In this document: positions 1 to 12,700 of the stretch, one piece after another | How positions within the stretch are numbered: position 1 is the stretch's first letter | How the letters are laid out: each line of letters starts with the position of its first letter | From: Edolisoma coerulescens | Taxonomy: Eukaryota; Chordata; Aves; Passeriformes; Campephagidae | Length of the DNA: 64,000 nucleotides | Reading direction: 5' to 3' | Assembly (NCBI GenBank): GCA_013397115.1 | Contig: VWZW01004024.1 | Coordinates: forward strand, 310,504 to 374,503 | Notes under the pieces: model-generated | Seen by the model: the letters and a program-made list of their open reading frames with translations, nothing else | What the model was told of the DNA's origin: nothing | Databases searched by the model: none | Made by a program: the position numbers and the translations under genes

Positions 1-563
1 AACATTTGTCAGAATTATCCTGCATAATGAATCAATTTTGATAGGAAGTGCACGGAAGCTTTGGAAAGGCTTACAGTGGAAGTTTGTCTGGCTATCAATG
101 CCATTTGAGAGATACTGGTCTTACTGTTATCTTTTGTAGGAAACAGAAAACATTCTAAAACTGCCCCTCACACATCTGAAACGAAGTTTTTACCACCCAT
201 GAGTTCAAACTGGAACTTCAAAGTGTTTCAAGACTCCAGTGTGGCTTTGATTAGGAAAAACAAACAAGTTGCTGAACTAAAGGGACAGACATTTTCTGTT
301 GTCTTAGTATGACAGACTGATGTTTTCAGCTCTTTAGCCTGAGTTCCTAAAGATACAACTATCATGCAAAATTTCTGAACCCATGATTTCACAACTACAT
401 CTGTACAAGGCAGACAATCTGCATACACAGTTCTCAGACAAAAGAGATTTTGGGGAAGACAGGAAGATCAGGCAGCTATGGAGCACAGAACACAAGTCTG
501 CAGGGAATGAAGTTCAATAATTCTGACACTAAAACCCCAAAGAAATTTGCATATGCTACCTAC
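1..563 (-). other. PRRC2C: PRRC2C intron after coding exon 28 (continues left)
   Basis: This is intron sequence following the GTAGGT donor at 563. No splice acceptor with a PRRC2C-like frame was found here, so the next exon lies outside the window. Nothing else was seen. Confidence 0.8.
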
Positions 564-700
564 CTGTAAGGTTGTAAGGAGGAATTAAACAACTCTTGGG
601 CTTGTGAAACAGCTGGTGCTGCTCCTAAACTCAGCTGAGCTTGATGTTGTCCTTGCAGAGGTGCATAGATGGGGATGGGGATCTGCTGAACTGAAGCAGG
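564..700 (-). CDS. PRRC2C: PRRC2C coding exon 28 (last one in the window)
   Basis: 137 nt encoding QQIPIPIYAPLQGQHQAQ and SQAQELFNSSLQPY. It ends with two bases of a split codon at a GTAGGT donor, so at least one more coding exon lies left of position 1. The acceptor is TTATGCAG. Confidence 0.97.
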
Positions 701-3700
701 CTGCATAAAAGAGAAAACATTAAGTTAGAAAACCTACAGTTAAACGTGTGCCAGGATATGTCAAATCCCAAGGCTACATGCAGAGCTAGTAGTGCTGCCC
801 TTAAGAAAATGACTTTCCGGTTGAATCTTATGCTTTTCCTCGCAAATAACCAGCAGAAACTGAGTGAAATATTCAGATCTGCATACAAAACAACTGCATG
901 AGATTGCATATGATTTTGTACTACAAAAGTTGAGTAAGCCTCCACTAACATGGCCACAGAAACACCTCCCAGGAATATGAACTTTCAAATATATTTGTGA
1001 GTGGAAGCTTATTCTCTCAACTTTCATGACAAACAATCAAACACTGCCTGCGTGCACCAGAACGAACAGCAAGGGCAGGCATGACCTCATTTTTTGCAGT
1101 CTTTAGTCTCAGTCTCCCCTGCCCCCATCAGCTCATTAGTAGAGCTTCAAAGACAATACGGATAGTGAGGCAAAAAAAGAGAATTAGGAATCCCCAAATA
1201 CCTGAGAAAGGCCTGGCTGAAAGCCTTGCTGTTGGGCCAGAGAAGGTGGTGCCAAACGCGCATGCTGGGTATTGAACAGATGACTTGTATCCATATAAAA
1301 TGCTGGGATTTGAGCTGTAGTACCTCAGGAAGAGCAATACAATTAGTACCTGATTCCCAACATCTCCCTGCTAGAAAGATTTTTATCAAGAGTTAGAGAT
1401 GCAGCTACTGTCAGTACTTCCCACTGTAACAGCTACCAGAGAGCCTTTGAAAAGGAACAGCACTGGAGAGCTGGGTGCCTCACCAGCTTTGGTATCTTTT
1501 CCAATTCATCCCCAGAATCTATCAGTCTTGCATAGGTATCATTAATCCCTCACAATTTTGGAGGGATGAACGACAGATTCTTGCCAAAAAAAGCATCTGG
1601 GTGAAGGGTAAGAACTTGTTATACTGTCATGTAATTTAACTAGATTGTTAACTAGATGTAGGATTTTCCTTGAAGAAAAAAATGTCACAACTCTCAACTA
1701 CTGTAGCATTTTCAGAAAGAAACTAAGTCTAAATCATTCCTGGTCTTAAACAGCAATTTACAATTCTGCAACAGAATTTGAGACTCAAACTTACTTTCCT
1801 CAACAAACTAACACAGCACTACCTTTGTACTCCCTGATAAAGCACTGCAGATTAAGAGTAAGACAATTAGAGAGTATTTGCTTACAGAACACTCTTTATC
1901 ATTCCGTCTTCACTGCAGAGAAAAACCAGAACCAAATTCAACTCTCCAGCTTCAAGATGCAAAAAAAGCAGATGTGTGGCTTCTCAGCCACAAACACCAT
2001 TACCTGCTGCAGATTGAGACACATAGACCTGGGGACTTTGCTGCTGCTGGGCAATGAGGGATGGCATGCAGCTCAGCTGGGAAAAGTGGCTGGCAGAAGC
2101 CAGGCTGCTTGTCTGCAGCTGCTGGGGTTTCACTTTACAGATATTAGGAGGGTCTGAGGTGCTCGCAGTCTTTGTACTCAGTGAAGAAGTCGTGTATGTT
2201 CCAGCTCCTAGGAGGAGAGAAGCAAGGGATGTATCAATCAAAGACAGTTCAAAGCCTCATCATTCAGAGGTCAAAGCTTTGGAACAGCTCTGTAAGCACA
2301 GCCACAACTGGCAAAGAACACTGAAACCTAATGCAGCTGTTTCCACCAACACAACATGGAGACAATTCTGTTGAGTTCTCTATGGGAAGTACTGCAACCT
2401 TGATACATCTCCCTTTTCAGGCAGAGGAGCACACAGAAGCACTGAAGGAGGCAGCTTGGTTAGTTATGCAACAAAACATTGCAACACACAGTGGCTGGCC
2501 TCTCATGGAGTTTTATTTTAATATTCCAAGGCATGAAGACTTAACCAGAAATAGCATCTTTTGTTGCTGCTAAGAACCCAGGTGGCAACCAGCACTATTT
2601 GTGAAGAGCAGCTGGACATTTGCTCTGCCTTTTGCAAATAGGTTTTGGTATGAGTTCTTGAAGCTGAAACTTAAAAAGCAAGAGCACAACTGGATGTAAG
2701 ACTGCAATTAGCTGGACATCAGAACTATGCTCTGCTCCAAAATCTATGTGCTTGCCCCCATTTGGCTGAACAAAATGAAACCAATAAGGTGGACAAGAGA
2801 AGTTTACCTCCTCTTTCAAGTCCATATAAGTAGCTTAGGCAGAAAGGCATCTTAGTACTATTTTCAGCTGACTGAAGTGAAACAAGTGAAGTCAGTTAAC
2901 AGATTATTTGGGAAGTTGGTATTCAAATCCGACATTCCATTTCTAAGCATAAACCTTTTGTTAGCTTTGCTTTAAACAAAGGGAATCCAATCACTTGAAA
3001 AATATAAGCAAGAAACAACACAATGGGACACTACAGCTTTGACATGTGGTACCTGAGAGGGAAGTTGTGGGGGTAACTGAGGCCACAGGAATAGGAGGCA
3101 TTGATGCACTTGAGAAAGAGCTGTAAGTGCCACTGCTTGGCCCAGCATTGCTGCTACTGCTGCTGCTGCCACCAGCAATGGGAGATGCTGCTGAAGTCAC
3201 CGGCGAGCTCTTCTCCCCCATGTTTGGGGAATTCTCCCATGCTTTGCGTGCAGACTCCATCTATTTAAAAGAAAAAAAATTTCCTCATCTATTAGGAAGT
3301 TTCAACCAGTCATCCTTCCTCTTGTAACAGTTCTTTTTAGTCAAAAGGCAATTCGGGCTTCATGCGAGCCTCTTTTTGAAGTCGCTGTAATCGTGCAACT
3401 TTGTTCATGCAAAAAGCATACAGCCTGAAGTTGGAGCTGGTCATCTGTTCCAACTGCACACGTGCACAGTTCATCATCTTAACATCCAATGCTCAAAAGA
3501 GAATTCACTCACACTAATTTGGCTTGTTTTGTTTGACATGAAGAGCAAAGACACAGTGAGCAAAAGAAAGGTAAAACCCCCCCCTAAATATTTCCACCAA
3601 GTCCTTTACTTCCAAGGTACTTGGGCTATTTAAATGAAGCAGCCCCTTGCTTTCTTGGTAAATCATCCACTTTTGAGTGACCAACAAAGATATCTACTGC

Positions 3701-6700
3701 ACACTTCAGTAAACATGACAGCAGTCAAGTTTAAATTTCCAATGCAACTGCTGCTCAAAAAGCAACCACAAGCTGACACAGCTTGTGTGCGCTGCTTTAT
3801 GTTAAAGCTAAAAATGCTTCACGCTCCTTTATTTCTATAATAATTACGAGCTTACGTCTTGCACAGCAAGGGAGATGAAACTTTAAATAATATAGACACA
3901 GTTATCTTCCACCAGAAGTGGAAACAACATTATTTTACTGCAGCCAATAAAATAGAATCATTGCTACATTAGACACGCGATGCGAAATCTAAATTGAGAC
4001 ACTTCTGAGGGTCCACCGAACAGGAAACACTAATATTCAGTCTATACTCACTAATTTAAAAGCTCAAACATGGTCCGTGAACTTCTGCACAACCTTCAGC
4101 TGTCTCCAATGGAAACACAAGTTTTGCTAGCAGAGCTGAAATTGCTCACTGTAAGTTCCTCGAGGCCAGGTGCTGTCTTTAGTGGTGGATATTAAGGGGC
4201 AAATATACACTCACCATAGTCTGTCCTCACTGCCTGCATCAAGAGAGCCCCCCTAACTGGCACCTGCAGTCTCTCAAAGCCACACTTGTCGACCTACCCT
4301 GCTTTATATGAGTTAGGCAGAGTCTGGACAGACTAAACGTGGCTTAGATTATTTGTCTAGATGCTTCAGAAGTGATAAAAAACCAGAGCAACGTTGAAAG
4401 AAGTGAGTCACAGCTGATCAGTACACACCCATGTGGAAAATGGAGCTCTGGATTCCTGAAGAGAATAAAGGGGGAGGAGGGAAACTTAGTTACACATTAA
4501 ATCTTTCGGGGGCAAGTCACCTACTTTCATTTTTGAGACCATCTTCCCCAGCAATCATTCTTTTTTTTTTCCTCTCCACAACATTTTCCTCCAAATTGGT
4601 CCCGATTCTTACAGAGAAGGCAAATTTTATCCATCACTAACATGCTGGAAATGATTTTGTTTAGGTGTATTGCACTGGCATTAAGAGAAAGTGAATAAAT
4701 ACCTGTGATTGTCAGAATAGAGAAGGTGTAGAAGGTTCTATGTTCACTGGGTTTCATGATGTCCTGGAGAAACTATTGATAGCAAAAGCTACACACTGCA
4801 TTTTGTCACATATAGGGCATGTAACAGAGTCCTGAAGTTTTCTAACAGCTTTGCTTTTAGAGAGCTTCTTAACAACCTCTAACTTTTATAAGCTAGAAAA
4901 AAAGATGCAAGAGAGATTGATACTCTAGGAATGCCTGTGCAGCACCATCTACAGACCAGATATGGAGGAATAAGAGGCTCTAAATTAAGTGAGAGTGGGG
5001 ACAGTGTTGTATTTTCACTGCTCACTTAGGGGGAAAGGAGTGCACAAGGAGGAGATCGTGGCTGCTTGAGGCTTCTCTTCATCATTGATCCATCGGGGCC
5101 TTCACATTGCAATAACAGTCCTGTACATATTACCCAAAACCTCCACTGGAGACAAACCCCAATGTGCCTTTCCTTAAATACTCCAAAGTCTAAATGGTTA
5201 GAAAAAGAAAGTCCAAATGTGTCAGATTCTGGACCAGATGCCTACACAGGAATTTTACATGAAACCTTGGACATGAAGAGAGCCAAGCAGCTCAGTTTGA
5301 GATTGCTTTGCACTTCATTCTGCTCAGGTCCTTACCTACCAACAGGCCTACGAGCCAAGTCCTTAAGAGGATAACTTAGTAAAGGTGTCTTTAGCAAAGT
5401 TACTCCAAGGAAACAAGATCTCAACAAGGCTTCCCATATGAGCCCCTTATATCTCCAGTGAAGAATGATGCCAAGTAGTGGGAGCAGTTGTGGCCAAGTT
5501 CCCCAAAAGTCTTCACAGACAGCTTTCTGTGACAGGGGATGGAGGAAAGAGGAGGTGCAAGGATTAATCCTTTATGGAGGCAGAACCTGGACATTTTGTT
5601 TGTTTAAGAAAATGAAGGAAATGCTTTCCTCTCTCCTGCTCCAAAAGTTATCTTTTGAAAGAAGCAAGGATTCTTCTGAAGAGGATGACAAAGAGCGAAG
5701 CTGTGCCTGGACCAGAGGTTGTGAAAGTGACAGTCTCAGCGTGTGCTTCAGAGCAAGCCTGTTGCCTTCAGCATTTGTGAAAAGGAGGTAGAGCTCCGGT
5801 GCTTGGAATAAAGAAATCAGGGACAAAGCTGCTTCCAAATAGCTTTCCATTCAGATTTTGGTCAAAAGGTTCTTCAACGTAGCCTCAAACCATGGACCTT
5901 TGACCTATTTTGTTACCACACATCCAAAATCTATCATCCACTGAGAAATCACCAACACTACAAGAGCAGGAAAAGAAACTGCAGGATGAATGACACAGAC
6001 ACCAGTTTGCTCTGTAACTGGGCAGTGTCCCACGCTTTGCTGTAACAGCCCTACCTGTATGACACGTGACTCCATCTCCAGCTGCCAAACAGTCAGAGAC
6101 TATTTCAGAACAACACTTTCAGACGCCAGAAAGTCACATTAGGATAACTTATTCCACAACAGTGTAGCAGAAAACCAGGTTTTTTTTATACTACTTGTCC
6201 CTCCACAGGGAGGCTCTCCCCATTTCTGCAGGTCTGTTGTTTTAAAGAGATGTTATACTTTTTTTAGGAAATAAAAGTGTTAACAGAAGAAAAGCAAAGA
6301 TTCAACAAGAGAACGTGAATATTTCTCATCTGTAGAGAACACAAGCAAGCAGCTGTCAAACTATGCCAGTGAGACAAGTCTCACTGGGATTGACAAGCAA
6401 GTTCCTCCAAAGCATTAGTTCTGCATCCAATCTCAAGTTTCATTTCTTCTAAAAATTTAAAGAACCTAAGGTCAAACATTACTGTTCCTTAATAATACCA
6501 GAAGCAGCAACAATACTTCTACTGGCTCAGTCACCTGCAGTCACAATCACAAAGCAGATCTAGGACACCAAAAGAAAAAAAAACCCATCAACTTCTAAAA
6601 ATACAGTAGCAAAGCTAGAGCCCAACTCTGTGTTAGTGAGTTATACAACACGTACAGTCCAAAATCCAACAAAATGGGAAAACACCACTCAAAATATTCT

Positions 6701-9700
6701 ACACACTTGCTCTGCACTGGAGAGCAGGAAACAACAGAACATTTATAACACAATAAAACATGTTCTGACTCGCTGATCTAACTGCCCTTCAGAGACACCA
6801 ACACACCATCTACATGTCACTAACTGGAACTTCAGCCATCCAACTCAAAACCACATTATCACTGCACCAAAGACTTACAGCTAAGAAGAAATCAAGCTTG
6901 GTTTATCAAGGAAATCCTTAAAGCCTTTACACCAAACCAGGCAACTTATTTGAAGCTCAACACTCAAAAAACCTCAGTCAGATTCTGATGGTTTGCCACG
7001 AGCACCATGGCCCAATGCTAAAAGGATCTTGGTTTTTCAGGGCAGTGGGAGCCAAGACTGTTTGAGATGCCAAGTGTTAATGCAAAACGGGGTTAGAAAC
7101 TTATGGTTTAAATGCATCCTTCGATAGAGTCTCGTGTTTCAGCCATCCATTTATATGCAAAAGCAGTTCAGCAGAGGAAACAAAGGAAGGCTCTAAAAAA
7201 AGGTTCACCAGCAAGTTCTCCAATAACTTTTTTCCCCTGCATGCAAGAAAATGACCCTTAGAGGGATGTGGTACATACCTTGAGGGTGAGGTCGACGGTA
7301 GCGGGAGAAACTGGAGTTAGGCTGGAGCTCTGTTGTAAAGTCTCCCTCCTAGGGAGGGGAAGGGTGTGGGGCAGGGGCACCTGAAAGGCAGGCAACACAC
7401 ATCACATTCTAACTACGTCTACTAGAAAAGCCCCAGAAAGCAAAGCTCAAGCTTTATCAAGTGAGCTACAATTTCTTCAAGGCTTGAGCATTTGGCAGGG
7501 AGACTGATAAAATAAGGTGAAAATTTGGTAGGCAAGGAAAGGCCACTCAGCAGGTGCCAAGATGCTTCTCATCTCTCTAAGAGGCTGAAGATTAAGGCTT
7601 TAAGGTGTCCATGTCCTCTGCATAAACAAACACCAATTGTCTGTTTGGGGATTTAATTTCAAGTACTATTTCAGTTTACTGATATGCAAAAATTCTTCCC
7701 AAGCCAAGTTTGTCCCTTTTTGTACCAATACAGTACATGGGGCTTCATGACCTTGAGTTATGAGATGCAGTTTCTGAAAAGAGGAAGCTTTTATAGACCT
7801 GCAAAATCACAGGACCATGAAACAAACTACACCAGATTTGCCATCCAATAATTGAATTCAGTTATTTTCTCTTTCAAAAGATGAAAGATGTGATACTTGC
7901 GGAAATAAACCTGACATAATTCTACTGCTATCTTTGCCTATGAAAACTCCAATGGATTTCCTAAAAGTTTTAAAGGAAATGAATCAAAAATACTGCAGTG
8001 GCCAGTCTATTACTCCTAACCATTCCTTTCTCTACTCATAGCACAGCTAATGGATTTTCACTGGATGAGATAAGGCTAATCCAAAAGATAGATAACGAAG
8101 CTTTGAAGCAGGGGATGGCACAGATCCTTTGTGGCCAGGAACCCCTAATTCCTGTGTTAGAAATTCAACTCCAACATCCACAAGGATTGGACATCATTAA
8201 CACAAAAGTATTCAGTCTTCCACACTAACCACCAAAAGCAAAACCCACAACACTACCAGAAAAGCCAGCAGAAGAGTAAGAAGTTCAATCAGTACTGCTT
8301 CAAAATGATGCTGCAGTAAGCTGAAAAGCATTTTTAGATGAAATCCACAAGACATCTTCATAAAAAACTGAGATCCTACTGCATGATTCTTCCTTCTCCT
8401 ATCAACAAGTGACTCAACCCTGAGCTAATTCTGTTACTCAAACAACAAGAATCACAAGATCCAAGCTCCCTGATGCCCCAACACACTCAAGACAAACTTG
8501 ATTTTGCTGCAAGTCACAACCCAGCTGGTTCTCTCAATCACTATGCCACGCTCACAAGTCGGGATCACTGCACTGGCTTTGAGGGCTGCAAACATCTCAG
8601 CTCCATAGCAACTGAACACCTGGAAGCCTGTTTTCTGCTTTCACAACCATTTAGCTGCTCCCTTTACATGCAGGTGCTGTTATTTCAGGCTATAGTTCAA
8701 AACTCCTTCGGTTTGTAAGAGCCTTTCTTCAAACTCAGCCTGTAGACCTTTGCTACTGGTACCAGGCTCAAGTCCCAACTGCTGCCAAGAACACATTCCC
8801 TCATTATGCCTATCTTTGCTTTTTTTTAGTATTGCCCCTATAAACATCCCCACTTTCTGTGCTCTTTAGCTCACTGTGATTGTTCAAAAGACAAGAAAAT
8901 ACCTGAAGAATTCCAGAGCAGGTACTAATCAAACCAAATGTCCTTCAGAGTAAGATTACTGGAAAAAGCCCACCTAGTTCACATGAAAGGAACCCTGTGG
9001 ACTTCTTCACTGAAGGCACTATTTGGTGCTTTAAAGAAGTGTGAAAATATTTTCTTGTCTTCAAAGTCAAGATGATCACTGCAATAGACTTACGTTCGTC
9101 ACCAAAGTCTCCTCCATTTTTGTACTGCTAGTAGCCACTGTGTTAGGATGAGAAGAAGGTGTAGTGTAGTCTGTTACAGACTCCTGTGAAGAAAAACAAT
9201 TCCATTAAAATATCTCCCTTACCTAAATTCGATTTCAATTTCTTGGACAGATGTCAGCCTTTCTACAGGAGGAGTTCACCAAGCAACAGAAGATTAGAAT
9301 TTCACACCATTTTTTTCTTACAAGTCATGTCTAGCAATCCTTATTGCTGAATTGCTACTGAGGTCAGGAGGATTCTTAGAAGATTACAGTTTGCCTCGTG
9401 ACCTCACAATGTATGTCTGGAGAAAAGTCAAAACACAGTCTGTAAGGCAAGAACATAGAAAGCAATGTACTGCCTGGGCACTGTAAAACTGGACTGTGGT
9501 GGTGCAACCAATTATCATTTGTCACCCAAGATGTTTTAGCCACCTGCGGGCACTTTCAGCCTACTTAAAAAGTAAAATACCTTAGCTGAAAGCTTTCTGT
9601 AGCTTTAAAGAAATACAGAAATTTCTTACTATGACAAGAAAGGCCCTCCAGATTAAAAAGAACACAAAAGGATGGTTGCAATTTGCAAAACTGTTTTCTT

Positions 9701-12700
9701 TCCCGTAAGTTTTGTCTCTGAAAGTCACAAGACTCAGATTCTCTGGATGGTGCAGGCTACCTCCTGATTTCTGCACTGGGTAATGACTTCAAAGAAGGAA
9801 AGGACTGAGGCTTCGAGTCTACCCAGCGGCTTTCCTTGAAGCTTATTTGTCACAGTTAAGTGGACCTTAACGTGCTCAGCAAACAAGGTCTACTTTCAGA
9901 GCCCTGGCTACAGGCAGTGACTGCTGCAGTTGTAGATACAAATGGTCCGAGCAAAGCGGCTCCCTGAACTCTGCCAGCCCTCACAGAACGTCCTACAGTG
10001 AACAAAGAGGGCACTGGCACTTCTGTGAGGCCTGTTCAGTGCTGCTTTTTAGTTCTCATCACTGGTATCTACTGAGCACATTCTGGGCAGGCAGAGGGGT
10101 GTTACCAGAACCTGACCCAGAGACTTTGCTGGAGAAATGGTGTGACCCTGAAACAGCCAAGAGCCACTCTGTAGCCAGCACTGCCAACTCCAAAGATTAA
10201 CGTGTTTGAAGCCCAGGAAAGGCTCTATCAACTTTATAGAACCAAACACCACAAAGGAACTGACGGACAAATCAGCCGCAGAACTGTTACTGAGTGTCTG
10301 GACTTGCCAACCCATAATGATTTTGAAGGCACAAACTAAATAATGCTTGTTTAATTGCATCCAACCAGTATGACGATAAGCTATTAAAAAAGTGCACACT
10401 CAATTTATTCCTCAGGCCTGTGGCAATGTCTCCAAAAAAGCAATTAAAGCACTGAGATAACTAACTGACAAATGACAAAGAATCCTCCTTAAAAGGATGA
10501 GCTCATTTTGGTAAAAGATTAGAACAAGCTAAATCATAATGGGGTGAGAGAGAACAATGTGCACAGTGATTTATTTGTATAATTTATGAAGAAAACAGAG
10601 AATGCTTTTCTCCATTTATTTACTTCCTTTACTTGTTAAACTGGTGAAATACAAGATATATGGTGCTTCCCACAATCCCAATCAACCAAACTGCAAGTTG
10701 CATATCTGCACTGGATTCCAACAGACAAACTTAATCTGGGTAAAACAAGGCAAGCACACAAGGCTGCTTTAATCACAAAGGCCTTCTGATGAAGTAATTA
10801 AACGGCTCTGTATTTTTTTAGGATGCATTACTGCATAAGAAAGAGGAAGTTTTTTAATTAAAATTCCTTCAAGGTCTGGATGCAATTTTTACAGGGTTTC
10901 AGCAATGAAATTCCTTATGAAAGAAGAGGGATCAAGACTATTGCTAACTTTCTCACTTTGCAAACTCATAGCAAAAAAATTTTCCAAAAAATTTTCCCTA
11001 GAATTAAACCCAAACCATTTTATCAGCTCTGGTGCCCTTAGAAGTGTAAGTGCAATGCTGAAGCACAAGGGTGGTTTACATGCCAAGCATGCAGACAAGA
11101 CAATGCTTTAACCACATGAACACCACCCCATAAACTGTAGGTTAATCTCCATCCCTCACTTCCTGGCACATTATGTCCAGGATTCTATTAGATATGGCTC
11201 ATCACCATAAGCTTTTGCAATTCAGTTAAAGTGATTCTCTTGTACAATTGTTTGACTGAAGAAACCAGCTGATTACTTTATAATAAACTAGTAACAGCTA
11301 GAGCAAAAAGCTCATATTTATGCTTTTTTTAGAGTTCTCTACAAATTGTTTATACCTGAAGAAAAAGAACAGGCAGACTTGTCGTAAGTACCTCCCTTTG
11401 CTCAAAAAGAAGAGATCACAAAACCTCAAGTGACTTGATGAACAAAGGACAAGGCAGACCTCAGAGCTGTCCTTGCTGTAAAGGATCAGGGTACTTTATG
11501 GGATGGATTAGTTATTTGATTTGTTCCTGATTTACATAAATCATCCAAATTAGAGCTTGAAAGATACTCAAGATTTTCTGACAAACAGCCTGTGTCCTTT
11601 TAAATATGATCTGTAAGAAACAGCTGTTACTACCCACACAAATACTTCACTGGTGTCCTCAACCAGGTATTGATCTCCCTGGGACTTGAGAGGTTCAAAT
11701 GGAAGGCTGGGAAAGGCAAGGGGTAAGATGTTGTACCCAGTTCAGAAACTTAGACATAAGATTGCCTTCACTACAAAAATACTGCAAAATCCAAGAGAAA
11801 CAGCTGCAATGGCTTCTGAGCATCATACTTACATACTAAACTTAAACATCTCACTGTATGAGTTCATTTATATTTATACAATTTCTAAGCAGTCTTATAT
11901 GATTAAATGCACATGCTCTTATCACGATGTTTGTTTTGGAACGGATGGGGTACACTTACAAAGCTTCTGAAGGAGGACAGTTGGCTTTTACAGACATTTA
12001 AATCATCAAATACACCACAAGTGGAAAGCCTTCCTGGAAGCTGAGCAGTAATCTCTGAGAGGGATATTTAAGACTATCAAAAGAAAAGCCATTTAGGTTT
12101 GCCAAAACTTCAACATTTGACATTGAAACAAAAGGTGAAAGATGTCAACACCTCTTCCCTCATGAAAGAGCAATGGGAAGAGTACCAAGACAAGAAAAAG
12201 CAATTGCAATATACATCAGTACAAGAACTCCAAGGCTGAAGCAGAATTTGAACCCCTTTTAAAAGCCTCTTTAAAAAGTAGCGATGTTTATTGCAGGTTT
12301 ATTCCTGCAAAATCTAGATGAAGGTTATCTTATCCAATAAATTTGCAGGTTGTTGGTTTAACAACTTCTGGTCATTCCAGAGATGTAAAATATGACCACT
12401 TATTTCCTAGAAAAAAACAACTTACTAATGCCTCAGGAACTATTCATAACAAAGGAATTTAAAAGCAAACCTTGGTGCTGTTAAGACAGGAGCGTTTAGG
12501 CCTATTATTAAAGGCTTCTTTAAGCAATCACTCAATGAGGAAATTATTGGGAATTTTCATATGCAGCCCAAACTGGAAAGCTTTCCACTCTGGTCTTCCT
12601 TCCAGAAGACAGAATCTTGGTGCTTTAATACTGTGCTAGTTCAAAGAACCTTGGTAACCCATGTTAAACTAAGCCTAGACTGGCACCAAGTCCACAATTC

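Larger units (their letters stand above)
701..7278 (-). other. PRRC2C: PRRC2C introns between coding exons 24 and 28
   Basis: Apart from coding exons 25-27, this span is AT-rich intron. The long 3261-7278 intron holds the small frame at 3337-3477 and a higher-GC patch at about 5450-5850 with open frames on both strands and no recognisable protein. No transposon or RNA gene was seen. Confidence 0.75.
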
